64,000 nt of DNA from Catenulispora sp. MAP5-51 (GTDB lineage: Bacteria; Actinomycetota; Actinomycetes; Streptomycetales; Catenulisporaceae). The translations under genes and the position numbers were made by a program. The stretch spans positions 1 to 64,000 of the forward strand of contig NZ_JBGCCH010000020.1 in NCBI RefSeq assembly GCF_041261205.1. The letters are read 5' to 3'. The notes beneath the pieces were generated by a model that made no database searches, had not been told where the DNA came from, and worked only from the letters and a program-made list of their open reading frames with translations. How positions within the stretch are numbered: position 1 is the stretch's first letter; each line of letters begins with the position of its first letter. Positions 52,543-61,677 of the stretch are shown in pieces.

Positions 52543-53435
52543 CACACGCGCTCCGTCACGCGCTGGCCGAGCAGGCCGGTCGGCCGCACGGTCAGGAACA
52601 GGATGAGGAATCCGAAGGCGAACACGTCCCGCCATTGGCCTCCGAACCAGTCTGTGCTGAACGACTCCAGCAGACCCAGGACCAGGCCGCCGAGCATGGT
52701 GCCCTTCAAGTTGCCGATTCCGCCGATGACGGCGGCGGTGAACGCCTTGAGCCCGATGATGAAGCCCATCAGGAAGTCGATCTTCCCGTAGTAGGCGCCG
52801 GACATGACCCCGGCCGCGCCCGCAAGGGCCGACCCGATGAAGAAGGTGCGGGAGACGACCGAGTCGACGTCGATGCCCATCAACAGGCACGCCTTCGGAT
52901 CGAGGGCTATGGCGCGCATCGCCCGGCCCTGGCGGCTGTGCATGACCATGGCGTTCAGCGCCAGCATCAGTCCGGCGGCCACGGCCATGAGCACGAGTTG
53001 CTGAACGGTGGCCCGGACGCCGAGCACCGACACGCTGGTCCCGTCGAGACGGACCGGATAGACCCGCGGGTCGGGGCCCGCGGCCAGACTCACGCCGTAC
53101 TCCAGCGCGAAAGACGCGCCCACCGCGGTGATGAGCAGTGACAGCCGCGGTGCTCCGCGCAGCGGCCGATAGGCCACCCGCTCCAGCGCGACGCCGCTCA
53201 AACCGGTCGCCAGCATCGCCAGCGCGAGCACGAGGAATAGCGAGACCAGCGAACCGCCGGGGATCGCTCCTCCCAGTGAGCTGAGCATCGCATACCCGAC
53301 GAACGCTCCGAGCATGTAGAGATCGCCGTGGGCGAAATTGAGCAGTTTGATGATCCCGTAGACCATGCTGTAGCCGAGGGCGACCAGGGCATAGAAGGAA
53401 CCCACGAACAACCCGTTCCAGATGAGCTGTGCCAT
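52542..53435 (-). CDS. livH: Branched-chain amino acid ABC transporter permease LivH
   Basis: The product is 297 aa with about eight membrane helices. FYALVALGYSMVYGIIKLLNFAHGD at the N-terminus and FTAAVIGGIGNLKGTMLGGLVLGLLES near the end are LivH landmarks. It follows livK by 13 bases and couples to livM by a one-base overlap. Confidence 0.95.
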   Translation of the reverse strand: MAQLIWNGLFVGSFYALVALGYSMVYGIIKLLNFAHGDLYMLGAFVGYAMLSSLGGAIPGGSLVSLFLVLALAMLATGLSGVALERVAYRPLRGAPRLSLLITAVGASFALEYGVSLAAGPDPRVYPVRLDGTSVSVLGVRATVQQLVLMAVAAGLMLALNAMVMHSRQGRAMRAIALDPKACLLMGIDVDSVVSRTFFIGSALAGAAGVMSGAYYGKIDFLMGFIIGLKAFTAAVIGGIGNLKGTMLGGLVLGLLESFSTDWFGGQWRDVFAFGFLILFLTVRPTGLLGQRVTERV

Positions 53436-53448
53436 GCGGACCCCCGGC

Positions 53449-54651
53449 CTAGTTGAGGGAGTCCCGCAGGACGAAATCGCCGTTCTTGACGACGAGGATC
53501 ACGAAGCCGCCGTTGCTCAGCGTGTGGTCGGAGGTGAACTTCAGCGGCCCGGCGAAGGTCTTGAAGCCGTTCAGGCCCTCCAGCGCGGCGGTGACCTTGC
53601 CCCCGTCGGTGCTGCCCGCGTCCTTGATGGCCTCGGCGGCGACCCGGACGGCGTCGTAGGACTGGGTCGAGTACGGGCCGGGTTCGGCGCCGAACTTCTG
53701 CTTGTAGGAAGCGATCCAGCTCTCGGCGCCCGGAGTGGTCTGGGGCGTCTGCGTCATGGTCGCGTAGACGCCCTCGGCGTTCGCGGCGCCGGCGATCTGG
53801 ACCAGCTTCGGGTCGACCGCGCCGTCGGCGACGAGGAACTTGCCCTTGTACCCGGCCTGGCGGAACTGGCGGATGAGCAGGCCGCCTTCCTGGTAGTAGC
53901 CGGTCCAGTAGATGTAGTCGGGGTTCGACTTCAGCACGCTGGTGACGTTCGGGCTGTAGTCGCTCTCGCCCGGGTTGATCGCCTCCTCGGTGGCCTTCGC
54001 CGGACCGCCCGCGGCCGTGCCGAGCTGGGCGTAGGTGAGGTCGGCGATGTCCTTGGAATAGCTGGTGTTGTCGTCCATGACGGCGACCTTCTGCGCCCCG
54101 TCCTTGGTCAGCCAGGCGATGGCGGCGGCGGCCTGCTGCTTGCCGGTGCCGTTGATGAGGAACACGTGCTTGAGGTGCTGGGCGACGAGTTGGTTGGAGT
54201 TGGCAGCCGGAATGATCATGGGGATCTTCGCCTTGTCGAAGATCGGTAGCGTGGGCAGGGTCGCCCCTGAGCAGTAGCCGCCCACTGAGACGCTCGCGCC
54301 CGCCGCGACAAGCTTGTCGGCCGCCGCGACGGCCGTCTTCGGGTCACAGGCGTCGTCCTCCGGTTGGAGCTGCAGTTTCCGGCCGAGAACGCCGCCTGAC
54401 GCGTTGATCTCGTCTACTGCGAGCTGCGCACCGTTGCGCATGTACGGGCCGATGTCCGCGCTGCTGCCGGAAAGAGGTATGTCCATGCCCAGGATGATCG
54501 GGCCCTTGCTGTCGCTTCCTTTGCTGCTGCCGAGCAGTCCGCTGCAGCCGGTCGTGGCGGCCGCGACCGCGGTGAGGATTGAGGTCAGTGCCAGCAGGCG
54601 GGAGGGGGTACGGGATGCGGAGGTTGGAGTGGGGGTGGTGTGTCTGGTCAC
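53449..54651 (-). CDS. livK: Branched-chain amino acid ABC transporter substrate-binding lipoprotein LivK
   Basis: The product is 400 aa. The lipoprotein signal is residues ~1-30 (RLLALTSILTAVAAATTGC, lipobox Cys near 30). The mature part is a type-I periplasmic binding protein fold: ILGMDIPLSGSSADIGPYMRNGAQLAVDEINASGGV, VSVGGYCSGATLPTLPIFD, YIYWTGYYQEGGLLIRQFRQAG. GTG 54651 is preferred, with AGGAGCG about six bases upstream. A longer frame to 54801 has no signal-like start. It is the first gene of the operon, with a promoter at 54821-54849. It delivers branched-chain amino acids or related amides or ureas. Confidence 0.9.
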   Translation of the reverse strand: MTRHTTPTPTSASRTPSRLLALTSILTAVAAATTGCSGLLGSSKGSDSKGPIILGMDIPLSGSSADIGPYMRNGAQLAVDEINASGGVLGRKLQLQPEDDACDPKTAVAAADKLVAAGASVSVGGYCSGATLPTLPIFDKAKIPMIIPAANSNQLVAQHLKHVFLINGTGKQQAAAAIAWLTKDGAQKVAVMDDNTSYSKDIADLTYAQLGTAAGGPAKATEEAINPGESDYSPNVTSVLKSNPDYIYWTGYYQEGGLLIRQFRQAGYKGKFLVADGAVDPKLVQIAGAANAEGVYATMTQTPQTTPGAESWIASYKQKFGAEPGPYSTQSYDAVRVAAEAIKDAGSTDGGKVTAALEGLNGFKTFAGPLKFTSDHTLSNGGFVILVVKNGDFVLRDSLN

Positions 54652-54820
54652 GGGAACGCTCCTGTGCGGGGCAGTGGAACGAGGGAGGGCGAGGCATTCG
54701 GCCGGAGACCACCGGTGCGGGTCGGCCGCCGGATTCGGCTGTGGATTCGGCGAGGTGGGAGCCGCTTTGTGGCCGGGCCCCGCACGCCACCGATGTGACA
54801 AACACGATGTGTGATGCGTG

Positions 54821-54849
54821 ATATTGCACTACTCCCAGGTGGTCGTCAA
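54821..54849 (-). promoter_or_regulatory. Sigma-70-type promoter of the liv operon
   Basis: On the minus strand: -35 TTGACG (54849-54844), 17-nt spacer, -10 CAATAT (54826-54821). It lies about 170 nt upstream of livK. Just downstream, CACATCG occurs twice (near 54808-54802 and 54796-54790), a possible operator. Confidence 0.55.
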
Positions 54850-54862
54850 TAGGGAGGTGCCG

Positions 54863-55531
54863 TCAGGACGCGGCGATCGCTGTGCCCCGATGCGAAGGGG
54901 GCTGGCGTAGACCCGGTGCGTAGAGGTGCGTGCCTGTGCCATGACTCTTTGCGTGGTAGAGGGCGAGATCAGCTTTCTGCAGCAGGTCGGAGAAGGAATC
55001 GTCGGGCTCGGGCACCGCGACGCCGACCGAGGCGCCGGGGTGGGTGATGACCGTCAGGTTCTCCTCGACGGCCAGGGGCAGTGCCGCGCTCACCGTCGCG
55101 GAGATCTCCGAGACCTGGTGCATCAGTGTCTGGGGATCCGCCGCCGGCAGCAGCAGGACGAACTCGTCCCCGCCGAGGCGGCAGGCCAGGGCCCCGATCT
55201 TCCGGCCGGCCGCGGCCAGCCGGTCGGCGACGGCCGCCAACTGGGTGTCGCCGGCCTGGTGGCCCCACGTGTCGTTGACGGCCTTGAAGTTGTTCAGGTC
55301 GACCAGCGCGACGGCGACGGGCCGGCCGGCGGCCACCGCCTGCTGGTGGCTGCGGAGTGCGGTCGCGCGGTTGGGAAGTCCGGTGAGGGTGTCGTGGTCG
55401 GCGAGCCACCGGGCTTGGGCCGTTTCGGCGACCGCGTGCCGGAAGCGACGGCGCAGCGCGGCCCTTCCGGCGGCGTAGCCGCCGGAAGCGGCCAAGACCG
55501 CCGGTAGGAACTCCGCGGCGAAGGTAGGCAC
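54863..55531 (-). CDS. GGDEF domain diguanylate cyclase
   Basis: The product is 222 aa. A short hydrophobic N-terminus (about residues 1-25) may be a membrane anchor. The GGDEF domain follows: WLADHDTLTGLPNRATALR, VDLNNFKAVNDTWGHQAGD, and the active-site motif CRLGGDEFVLLLP, with LLQKADLALYHAKSHGTG near the end. All signature residues for cyclic-di-GMP synthesis are present. No EAL domain. It is 16 nt from the DUF5999 gene upstream on the same strand. Confidence 0.9.
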   Translation of the reverse strand: MPTFAAEFLPAVLAASGGYAAGRAALRRRFRHAVAETAQARWLADHDTLTGLPNRATALRSHQQAVAAGRPVAVALVDLNNFKAVNDTWGHQAGDTQLAAVADRLAAAGRKIGALACRLGGDEFVLLLPAADPQTLMHQVSEISATVSAALPLAVEENLTVITHPGASVGVAVPEPDDSFSDLLQKADLALYHAKSHGTGTHLYAPGLRQPPSHRGTAIAAS

Positions 55532-55547
55532 GGCTCGTCCCTGGTGA

Positions 55548-55808
55548 TCAGTCCACGCGCGGTGACGAGACGGTGCTCAGCCGGTGCGGCGCGACGACAC
55601 GGCCGTCGGGAAGCAACTCTCCGGTGTCGTCGAAGATGACGACACCGTTGCACAGCAGCGCCCACCCCTGCTCAGGATGGCTGACCACATGGCGGGCGGC
55701 TTCGCGGTCCGGGGCGTCGGCGGTCGGGCAGACCGGCTGGTGGGAGCACAGCCGGTGCGCGGGCCGCGCACGGGTCCGGGTGGGTTCTGGGTGCTCGATG
55801 GTGATCAT
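55548..55808 (-). CDS. DUF5999 family protein
   Basis: The product is 86 aa. The core LCSHQPVCPTADAPDREAARHVVSHPEQGWALLCNGVVIFDDTGELLPDGRV matches DUF5999, a small actinobacterial family. The C-x-H-x-x-x-C pattern and a later Cys could bind a metal. The N-terminal ~20 residues (EHPEPTRTRARPAHR) extend beyond the usual family start; ATG 55808 has a weak ribosome binding site. It probably shares a transcript with the GGDEF gene. Confidence 0.8.
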   Translation of the reverse strand: MITIEHPEPTRTRARPAHRLCSHQPVCPTADAPDREAARHVVSHPEQGWALLCNGVVIFDDTGELLPDGRVVAPHRLSTVSSPRVD

Positions 55809-55924
55809 GGTCGGTACCGCCGGGGCTGGAGCGTGGCTGGTGGTGGTGCGAATCCCCCGATACCAACCGTCGCCTTCGTCACCCCGCAGTATCAATCGGG
55901 GACCGCTTTTACAGGGGTACGCAG

Positions 55925-58873
55925 TCAACCCGTATCTAAGTCTCTTCCGGACCTCAACGCCTCGCCGACGTGCCCCCTGGTGGCACCCAATTTCTTGAGA
56001 ACGTGCGCGACGTGCTGCTCGACGGTGCGCGGCGAGAGGAACAACGCGTGGGCGATGTCCTGGTTGGTGGCGCCCTGGGCCACGAGTTCGGCGACCTGCC
56101 GTTCGCGCGGGGACAGCTCGCCGCCGTAGCTCGGGCGCCCGCGCGGCACGGGCTCGGTCAGTCCGAGCTCTCGTGACGTGCGCTGGCAGCGGGCGAAATC
56201 GTGGGTGGCGCCGAGCCGTTCGTACCCGGCCAGAGCCTCCGTCAGCCGGGCCGCGGCCCGCGTGTCGCCTGCCGCGGCGAGTGCGCCGCCGAGTCGCTCG
56301 TCAGCACGGGCCGTTTCGTACGGGCGTCCGATGTCAACCCACAACTGCCGCGCACGGCTGTAGCTTTCGGCGGCGGCAGCCGGGTCGGCCGTACCCAGGA
56401 GAATGCCGCGAGCCATGTGGAGTTCGGCTGTCGCCGCGGGCGCGTCCCGATTGCCGAGTCCGCGTTCGGCGTCGGCGGCGAGCCGTTCGGCCGCCTCGCG
56501 GTCGTGGCACGACAGTGCCGCCTCGACGGCGACCGGGACCAGGCCGGTGCCTCTGGCCCAGGCTGCCACCGCACGCAGGGTCGCGACCGCATTCCCCGCG
56601 ATCGACCAGGCATTCTGCACGGCGCCCTGAGCCAGGTGCACCGTGGTGAGTCCGGCGGCGGCCCGCAATGCGACCGTCACCTGGGACTCGGTCTCCCCGT
56701 AGGCCGAGGCGACGGTGAAGAGCTCCAGGGCACGGCGGTGCTGTCCGCGCGCGGCGGCCAGCACCGCGAGGACCAGCGCTTCGTCGGTGGCGGTCATCGT
56801 GATGTCCGGATATTCGCGGCGAAGCATGGTGAAACGCTCTTCGACGTTCGACCAGTCGCCGGCGAGGGTTTCCAGGCGGAGCAGGGCTGTCCGACTGTAG
56901 GACTCCAGATAGGGGCTCCCCTGGTGGGCCAGGCCGCCGCTCTCGGCCAGCAGCCGGGCGGCCCGTCGATCGTGCCCGAGTTCGATGGCGATCTCACCGG
57001 TGTTGTACAGCGCACGTGCGATCTGCCGCAGCACTTCGGGGTCGTCGGATCGCCGCGGCAACCGGTCCAGGCGCGCCCACACCCCGGGGTCACCCTCCCG
57101 GGCGAGCAGCGTGAGCCGCGTCGCCCGGGCCGCTGCCCGCACCGCCTCGTCCGGGCCGTGCCGGACGGCGATCTCGGCCCGCTCCAGCCAGGCCCATGCC
57201 TGCTCCGGGCCGCCGTTCCGTTCGTCCATGGCCAGGGCGATCATGGCCCTGGCGGCGCGGTCGGGGCGGTCGGCCAGCTCATCGACAGCGCGGGCGATCT
57301 CCTCGAAGCCGGCCCGGTCCCCGGCATGGCCGACCATGACGATGCCCAACGAAAGGCGGATTTCGCCGCGGGTCGCCACCGGCAAGTGCGGGTCGGCCAG
57401 GATGCGGCGCAGCACTTCGGCGTTGGTGACGAAGTCGGTGCCGTTGATAGCGATCCCCGACAGCGCGAGGGCAGCGCGTGACCGGAGATCATCGGGCAGG
57501 CCGGCCTCGTCGAGGATGCGGCGCAGCAACGTCGCGGCGGTGCCCACGTCCCCGAACGCGATCGCCTGCTCCGCGGCGGCTTCCGCACGGCCCCGCCAGG
57601 CCTCGCGGTCGCCGAGCATCAAGGTGTGATGGGCGATCTGCACCAGCGGCGGCGCCGGCTGGGCTTCCAGGGCGGTGAGCGCCTGCCGGTGCAAGCGGTT
57701 GCGCGGCGGGCCGGGTATCCGCCGATAGGCGACCTGTTGAGCCAGGATGTGCCGGAAGAAGTAGCGAGCCGGCCCGGTCTCGCGCAGGATCGTGGCGCGC
57801 AGGGCTTCGGTCAAGCCCCGCGAGCCCTGTTCGGAATCCAGGCCGGCGACCTCGGCGAGGAGGTCCTCGGTGGCGGGGACGCCGAGGACTGCGGCAGCCT
57901 CCACCACAGCCACCGCGGTGGGCGGCAGGACGGCCAGTCGTTCGGTCAACGCTTCGCGCAGCCCTCGGGGCAGCTCCGTCAGCTCCAGATCGGCGGACTT
58001 CCAACCGTGGTGCGGTCCGTGCTCACTGAAGGTGATCAGGTCCTCCTCAACGACCAGCGGCACGCCCTGGCTGCGGTCGAAAAGGACGTTTCCCAGAGCC
58101 GTCGAGGCCTGGTCGCCGAGGGCGTCGCGGGCCAACTCCTGGACCGCCTGCGCCGACAGCGGTTCGAGGTGGATCTCGATTCCGCCCGTGCCGGGCTGGC
58201 GTCGATACGCCGAGCCGAGCAGCGGCAGGTTCGGCGGCAGGTCCTCGCCGCGGAACGTCAGCACCAAGCCCAGGTGCTCCGGCATGTCGCGGGAGAGCAG
58301 CAGGAGCATCTCCCGGGTGGCCTCGTCGACCCAGTGCAGGTCTTCGATCACCAGCACCGCGGGACCGACCGCGCCCAGGAAGGACCGTAGACCGTGCAGC
58401 ACCTGGTGGCGCTCGGCGCGGGCATCCGAAGCGCGGGGAGGTGGGCTCGGCAGCCGGTCGGCCAGGTCCGGCAACAACGAGGCCAAGGCTCCGGCGCTGC
58501 GGGGGATGTCCTCGACCGGAGGCAGCCACTTGCCGGCCTTGCGCATCGCGTCCACGACCGGGCCGTACGGCGAGGGCTCGCGCAGCGGATGACAGAAGCC
58601 GGTCAGTACCCGGGCACCCTGCCCGACCAGCGTCTTCGCGGCCTCGTGGACCAGGCGGGTCTTGCCGATGCCCGCTTCGCCCTCGACCAGCACGATGGCC
58701 GGCGGACGGCGCAGCGCGGCCAGTACCAGCCCGACTTCGTGCTGACGCCCGACGAACGCGAAACCTCCGATGGAGGACACCTTGTCGTCGTTGTCATGGT
58801 CGGCGATGCCCACGCGATCGCCCGTCTCGTCCACTGCTGCCCGTCGGTTCGGGTTGAGATCAAGACCAATCAT
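55925..58873 (-). CDS. LAL-type LuxR regulator with AAA ATPase
   Basis: The product is 982 aa. The ATPase has Walker A VEGEAGIGKTRLVHE near residue 65 and Walker B AVLVIEDLHWVDEAT near residue 178. TPR-like helices occupy the middle. The C-terminal LuxR helix-turn-helix is LSPRERQVAELVAQGATNQDIAHALFLSPRTVEQHVAHVLKKLGA. It is divergent from the BNR-repeat remnant at 59134. A likely ligand-sensing regulator; its target is unknown. Confidence 0.9.
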   Translation of the reverse strand: MIGLDLNPNRRAAVDETGDRVGIADHDNDDKVSSIGGFAFVGRQHEVGLVLAALRRPPAIVLVEGEAGIGKTRLVHEAAKTLVGQGARVLTGFCHPLREPSPYGPVVDAMRKAGKWLPPVEDIPRSAGALASLLPDLADRLPSPPPRASDARAERHQVLHGLRSFLGAVGPAVLVIEDLHWVDEATREMLLLLSRDMPEHLGLVLTFRGEDLPPNLPLLGSAYRRQPGTGGIEIHLEPLSAQAVQELARDALGDQASTALGNVLFDRSQGVPLVVEEDLITFSEHGPHHGWKSADLELTELPRGLREALTERLAVLPPTAVAVVEAAAVLGVPATEDLLAEVAGLDSEQGSRGLTEALRATILRETGPARYFFRHILAQQVAYRRIPGPPRNRLHRQALTALEAQPAPPLVQIAHHTLMLGDREAWRGRAEAAAEQAIAFGDVGTAATLLRRILDEAGLPDDLRSRAALALSGIAINGTDFVTNAEVLRRILADPHLPVATRGEIRLSLGIVMVGHAGDRAGFEEIARAVDELADRPDRAARAMIALAMDERNGGPEQAWAWLERAEIAVRHGPDEAVRAAARATRLTLLAREGDPGVWARLDRLPRRSDDPEVLRQIARALYNTGEIAIELGHDRRAARLLAESGGLAHQGSPYLESYSRTALLRLETLAGDWSNVEERFTMLRREYPDITMTATDEALVLAVLAAARGQHRRALELFTVASAYGETESQVTVALRAAAGLTTVHLAQGAVQNAWSIAGNAVATLRAVAAWARGTGLVPVAVEAALSCHDREAAERLAADAERGLGNRDAPAATAELHMARGILLGTADPAAAAESYSRARQLWVDIGRPYETARADERLGGALAAAGDTRAAARLTEALAGYERLGATHDFARCQRTSRELGLTEPVPRGRPSYGGELSPRERQVAELVAQGATNQDIAHALFLSPRTVEQHVAHVLKKLGATRGHVGEALRSGRDLDTG

Positions 58874-59133
58874 AGGAGCGTACGGTCTCGAGTGCGCGCG
58901 AAGCGCGTCCCCGAGGGGACGAGCGGATCACCTCCGCGTGCGATGACGAGCTCGCCAGAGCACGGCTCTGCCGAAGACGTCGTGACAGCGGCGGTTCCTG
59001 TCTCGGAGGTCTGACCGCCCGCCCATAATTCGATGTTATCCCTTTTCGATATGCCTTCAGCTCTAGGCGCGCGTACGCGGGATCGCATACCGTTTCGGGC
59101 CACATCCCCCAACGTCCCAGCCAGGAGGCTTAT

Positions 59134-59769
59134 ATGCGCGTGCCCATATCCAGACGGGCGCTGGCGGCGCTGGCGCTCGTCGTCGCCGTCACGATTCCGG
59201 CGCAGACCGCTTGGTCGGACGGCTCGACGCCGCCGACGGCCTCCTCGAGCCATACTCCCGACGACGGCACGGGCGACCGTGCCGCCGAGCTCGCACAGTT
59301 CTCGTCGATGCGCGACGCGCCCGGCACCGCGTCTGTCGACTCCCGAGCCTACTTCGCTGGATTCCAGGCGGGGCAACAGCTTCCCGCCGCGCCGGGCCCC
59401 TGGAAGGAACTCACCGACGTCGACGTCCAGCAGGACGATCCGACCGCCATGGACCCGGTCTGGTCCGACTCCGGTTCCGGCTGGGGCGATGTCGCCGGCC
59501 GGGTGTCGGCGCTCGCCCTCGACGGCCCGCACACGATCTACGCCGGCTCCGCTTCAGGCGGTGTGTGGCGCTCGCGCGACGGCGGCGCGCACTGGAATCC
59601 GCTGTGGGACGGGATGCCGACCATGGCGATCGGCGCACTGGAGGTCGACCCGGCCGACCAAAGCGTGTGGGCCGGTACCGGCGAGGCCAACACCGCAGGG
59701 TTCGAGTTCAAGGGCGACGGCATCTACCGCTCGGGGGACCAGGGCCGCACCGCCCAGCCCGGTCCCTGA
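59134..59769 (+). pseudogene. Secreted BNR-repeat protein, 3' truncated
   Basis: The signal peptide is residues ~1-28 (ALAALALVVAVTIPAQTAW). Two BNR/sialidase-like repeats are visible: GRVSALALDGPHTIYAGSASGGVWRSRDGGAHWNPLW and MAIGALEVDPADQSVWAGTG...GDGIYRSGDQGRT. Such proteins normally have many repeats (400-1000 aa); here the frame ends at 59769, just inside an integrase remnant. The 5' end, including the ribosome binding site AGGAGG, is intact. Confidence 0.8.
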
Positions 59770-60121
59770 ACCGTTCGCCGACCTGCTGCTCCGCCTATGC
59801 GACCAACGCCCGAGTATGGCTATGGCGACCAACCGGAACAGCCCGTGGCTCCTGCCCGGGCGACGGGCAGGCCGGCCGATGGAGGCGAACACCATCCGCA
59901 AGCGGCTCGCCCTCGCCGGCCTCCCGAACCTGCACGCCCGGACCGCTGCCCTACGGCAGCTCGTACTGCAGGTCCCCGCTCCCGTGGTCGCCGGGATGCT
60001 CGGCCTCCACCCCGTCCATGCGGCCTTTGTCACCAGAACGGCCGGCGCTGACTGGAGCCGCTACGCGGCTGGTGACCACACGCGGCCGACGAGCCAGCGA
60101 AGCCCCCAGACCCAACCTTGA
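59755..60121 (+). pseudogene. Tyrosine recombinase C-terminal fragment
   Basis: About 120 residues in another frame than the BNR protein: PFADLLLRLCDQRPSMAMATNRNSPWLLPGRRAGRPM, then ARTAALRQLVLQVPAPVVAGMLGLHP and the end. This is the last part of an actinomycete integrase/recombinase family. The fusion to the BNR gene marks a rearrangement. Confidence 0.65.
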
Positions 60122-60202
60122 CAGGGTCCTCCGAGGCCTTGTTAGATTCCCTGCACTCCCAGCTCAGGGGCTTGCACGGCTGGCGAGGACGCTCGGGTGT
60201 GG

Positions 60203-61111
60203 TTACGGGACCTGACCGATCGCGTCAACGATGCCGCCACCGGTCACTGCTCGGCCTCCCTGGACCTTGTCGTGGGCCGACGACTGGAAACCGAGCAACT
60301 GGAAGTCGGCATCGAAGACCAGCTGGGAGGTGCCGCTGCTGCTGCCGCTGCCGAGCGTCCGGGTTACCGCAATGCCATGCCGACCAGCGCAGTCTGTCAC
60401 GTTCTTGACGACCTTCGTGCCGGCAATCAGAGCCGCGGCCCGGAAGAGATTGGCTCGTACCTGCGGCGGGATGTAGGCCGATGTCGCGCCGTTGGCGATG
60501 ATCCAGAAAGCTTCGCCGTCCCGGTCGGTGGAGATGACGCTCGCCTCCTTGTCGACGACGGCCAGGAGCGCTGCAGGGTCAGTGGGCAAGCTGAGAAGGA
60601 AGTCGTAGGTCGGGAAGAAGAGCGCGGGGAGTGTGGCAATGTCGCCGTTCCCTACTACGGCGCCTTCGACACCTGGCCCGAGTCCGACCCATTGGTGGTT
60701 GAGAGTCTTCGTCTCCTGGGTGCCGTTGAGGCTGCCTGTGGTGCGGATCAGTCCAGCGCCCTTGCCGTCGGGCGGAAGCCACTCCATACGCGTCACCTTT
60801 GAACCGCACTCCATCGTCTGGATGAAGCTGAGCTGCCCGGGACGCACGGTCGGGTTCGGCTGGGCGGCGGCGGTGCTTGCTGCCTTGTCCAGCACATCTG
60901 CTGCGGATGCGGAGTCCGCGCCGACGAGGGCGAACGCCATGAGTCCTGCGGTTGCGGTCGCGGCGGTGGCCCCGGCGACGGTGATCCGCATTCGTAGACG
61001 GCTGCGGTGACGCATGGCGGGCAGGAGGGCGGTGCGGGTCTGGGAGAGGTACTCGGAGGTGGGTGCTGGCAGGTCTGCGCGGAACTCGGTGAGTGGATTG
61101 GTGTCAGGCAT
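60203..61111 (-). CDS. CU044_5270 family protein (membrane-anchored sigma partner)
   Basis: The product is 302 aa. An N-terminal cytoplasmic part (~50 residues) is followed by a single membrane helix (ITVAGATAATATAGLMAFALVG, about residues 42-63) and then an extracellular beta-rich domain (GQLSFIQTMECGSKVTRMEWLPPDGKG to the end). Proteins of this family are regularly encoded after an ECF sigma factor and are thought to act as its sensor/anti-sigma partner. Its start shares one base with the sigma gene stop (TGATG), so the two are coupled. Confidence 0.8.
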   Translation of the reverse strand: MPDTNPLTEFRADLPAPTSEYLSQTRTALLPAMRHRSRLRMRITVAGATAATATAGLMAFALVGADSASAADVLDKAASTAAAQPNPTVRPGQLSFIQTMECGSKVTRMEWLPPDGKGAGLIRTTGSLNGTQETKTLNHQWVGLGPGVEGAVVGNGDIATLPALFFPTYDFLLSLPTDPAALLAVVDKEASVISTDRDGEAFWIIANGATSAYIPPQVRANLFRAAALIAGTKVVKNVTDCAGRHGIAVTRTLGSGSSSGTSQLVFDADFQLLGFQSSAHDKVQGGRAVTGGGIVDAIGQVP

Positions 61112-61677
61112 CAGAGTTTGTCTCCTGGGAGGTCGAGGACAAAGTCGCCGAGTACGGGGCGGAGCTTTGTACGGGCTCGGTTGAGGCGCGATCGGACGGT
61201 CCCAATGGGGATGCCGAGAGCGTCGGCGGTCTCGGCGTAGGTGAGGTCACCCCACGCAATCAGGAGAAGGACGTCGCGGTCACCCTTGGCGAGGCTGGCC
61301 AGGCCGGCGGCCAGGTCGCGGGTTAGTGCGCTGGCTGCGACGCGGGCTGTGACGGCGTCCGCGTGGTTCTCGGTCACCGGGTCGAGGCCGGTTCTGGCCA
61401 GGGCTCGGTACTGGCGGGTTTCCTGGCGGTGGTGTCGGTGAAGCAGGTTGGTCGCTATGCCGTAGAGCCATGGGCGGGCATTGGTCTGCGCTGAGTCGTA
61501 ACCGGAGCGCTTCTTCAACGCCACGAGGAAGGTCTCGGCCGTAAGATCGTCGGCGGCGTGCGGGCCGACTCGGCGGGACAGGTAGCCATGGATCGTCACA
61601 GCATGGCGGTCGAAGAGGACGGCAAAGGCGTCCGGGTCGTCGATCGACCGGGCTATGACGTCGGCGTCGGTACTCAT
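61111..61677 (-). CDS. ECF RNA polymerase sigma factor
   Basis: The product is 188 aa from ATG 61677. Region 2 (FAVLFDRHAVTIHGYLSRRVGPHAADDLTAETFLVAL, about residues 18-54) binds the -10 element. Region 4 (LAKGDRDVLLLIAWGDLTYAETADALGIPIGTVRSRLNRARTKL) binds the -35. The start may be ATG 61701 or 61719; none has a clear ribosome binding site. It forms a two-gene operon with the CU044_5270 protein, the likely regulator. Confidence 0.9.
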   Translation of the reverse strand: MSTDADVIARSIDDPDAFAVLFDRHAVTIHGYLSRRVGPHAADDLTAETFLVALKKRSGYDSAQTNARPWLYGIATNLLHRHHRQETRQYRALARTGLDPVTENHADAVTARVAASALTRDLAAGLASLAKGDRDVLLLIAWGDLTYAETADALGIPIGTVRSRLNRARTKLRPVLGDFVLDLPGDKL

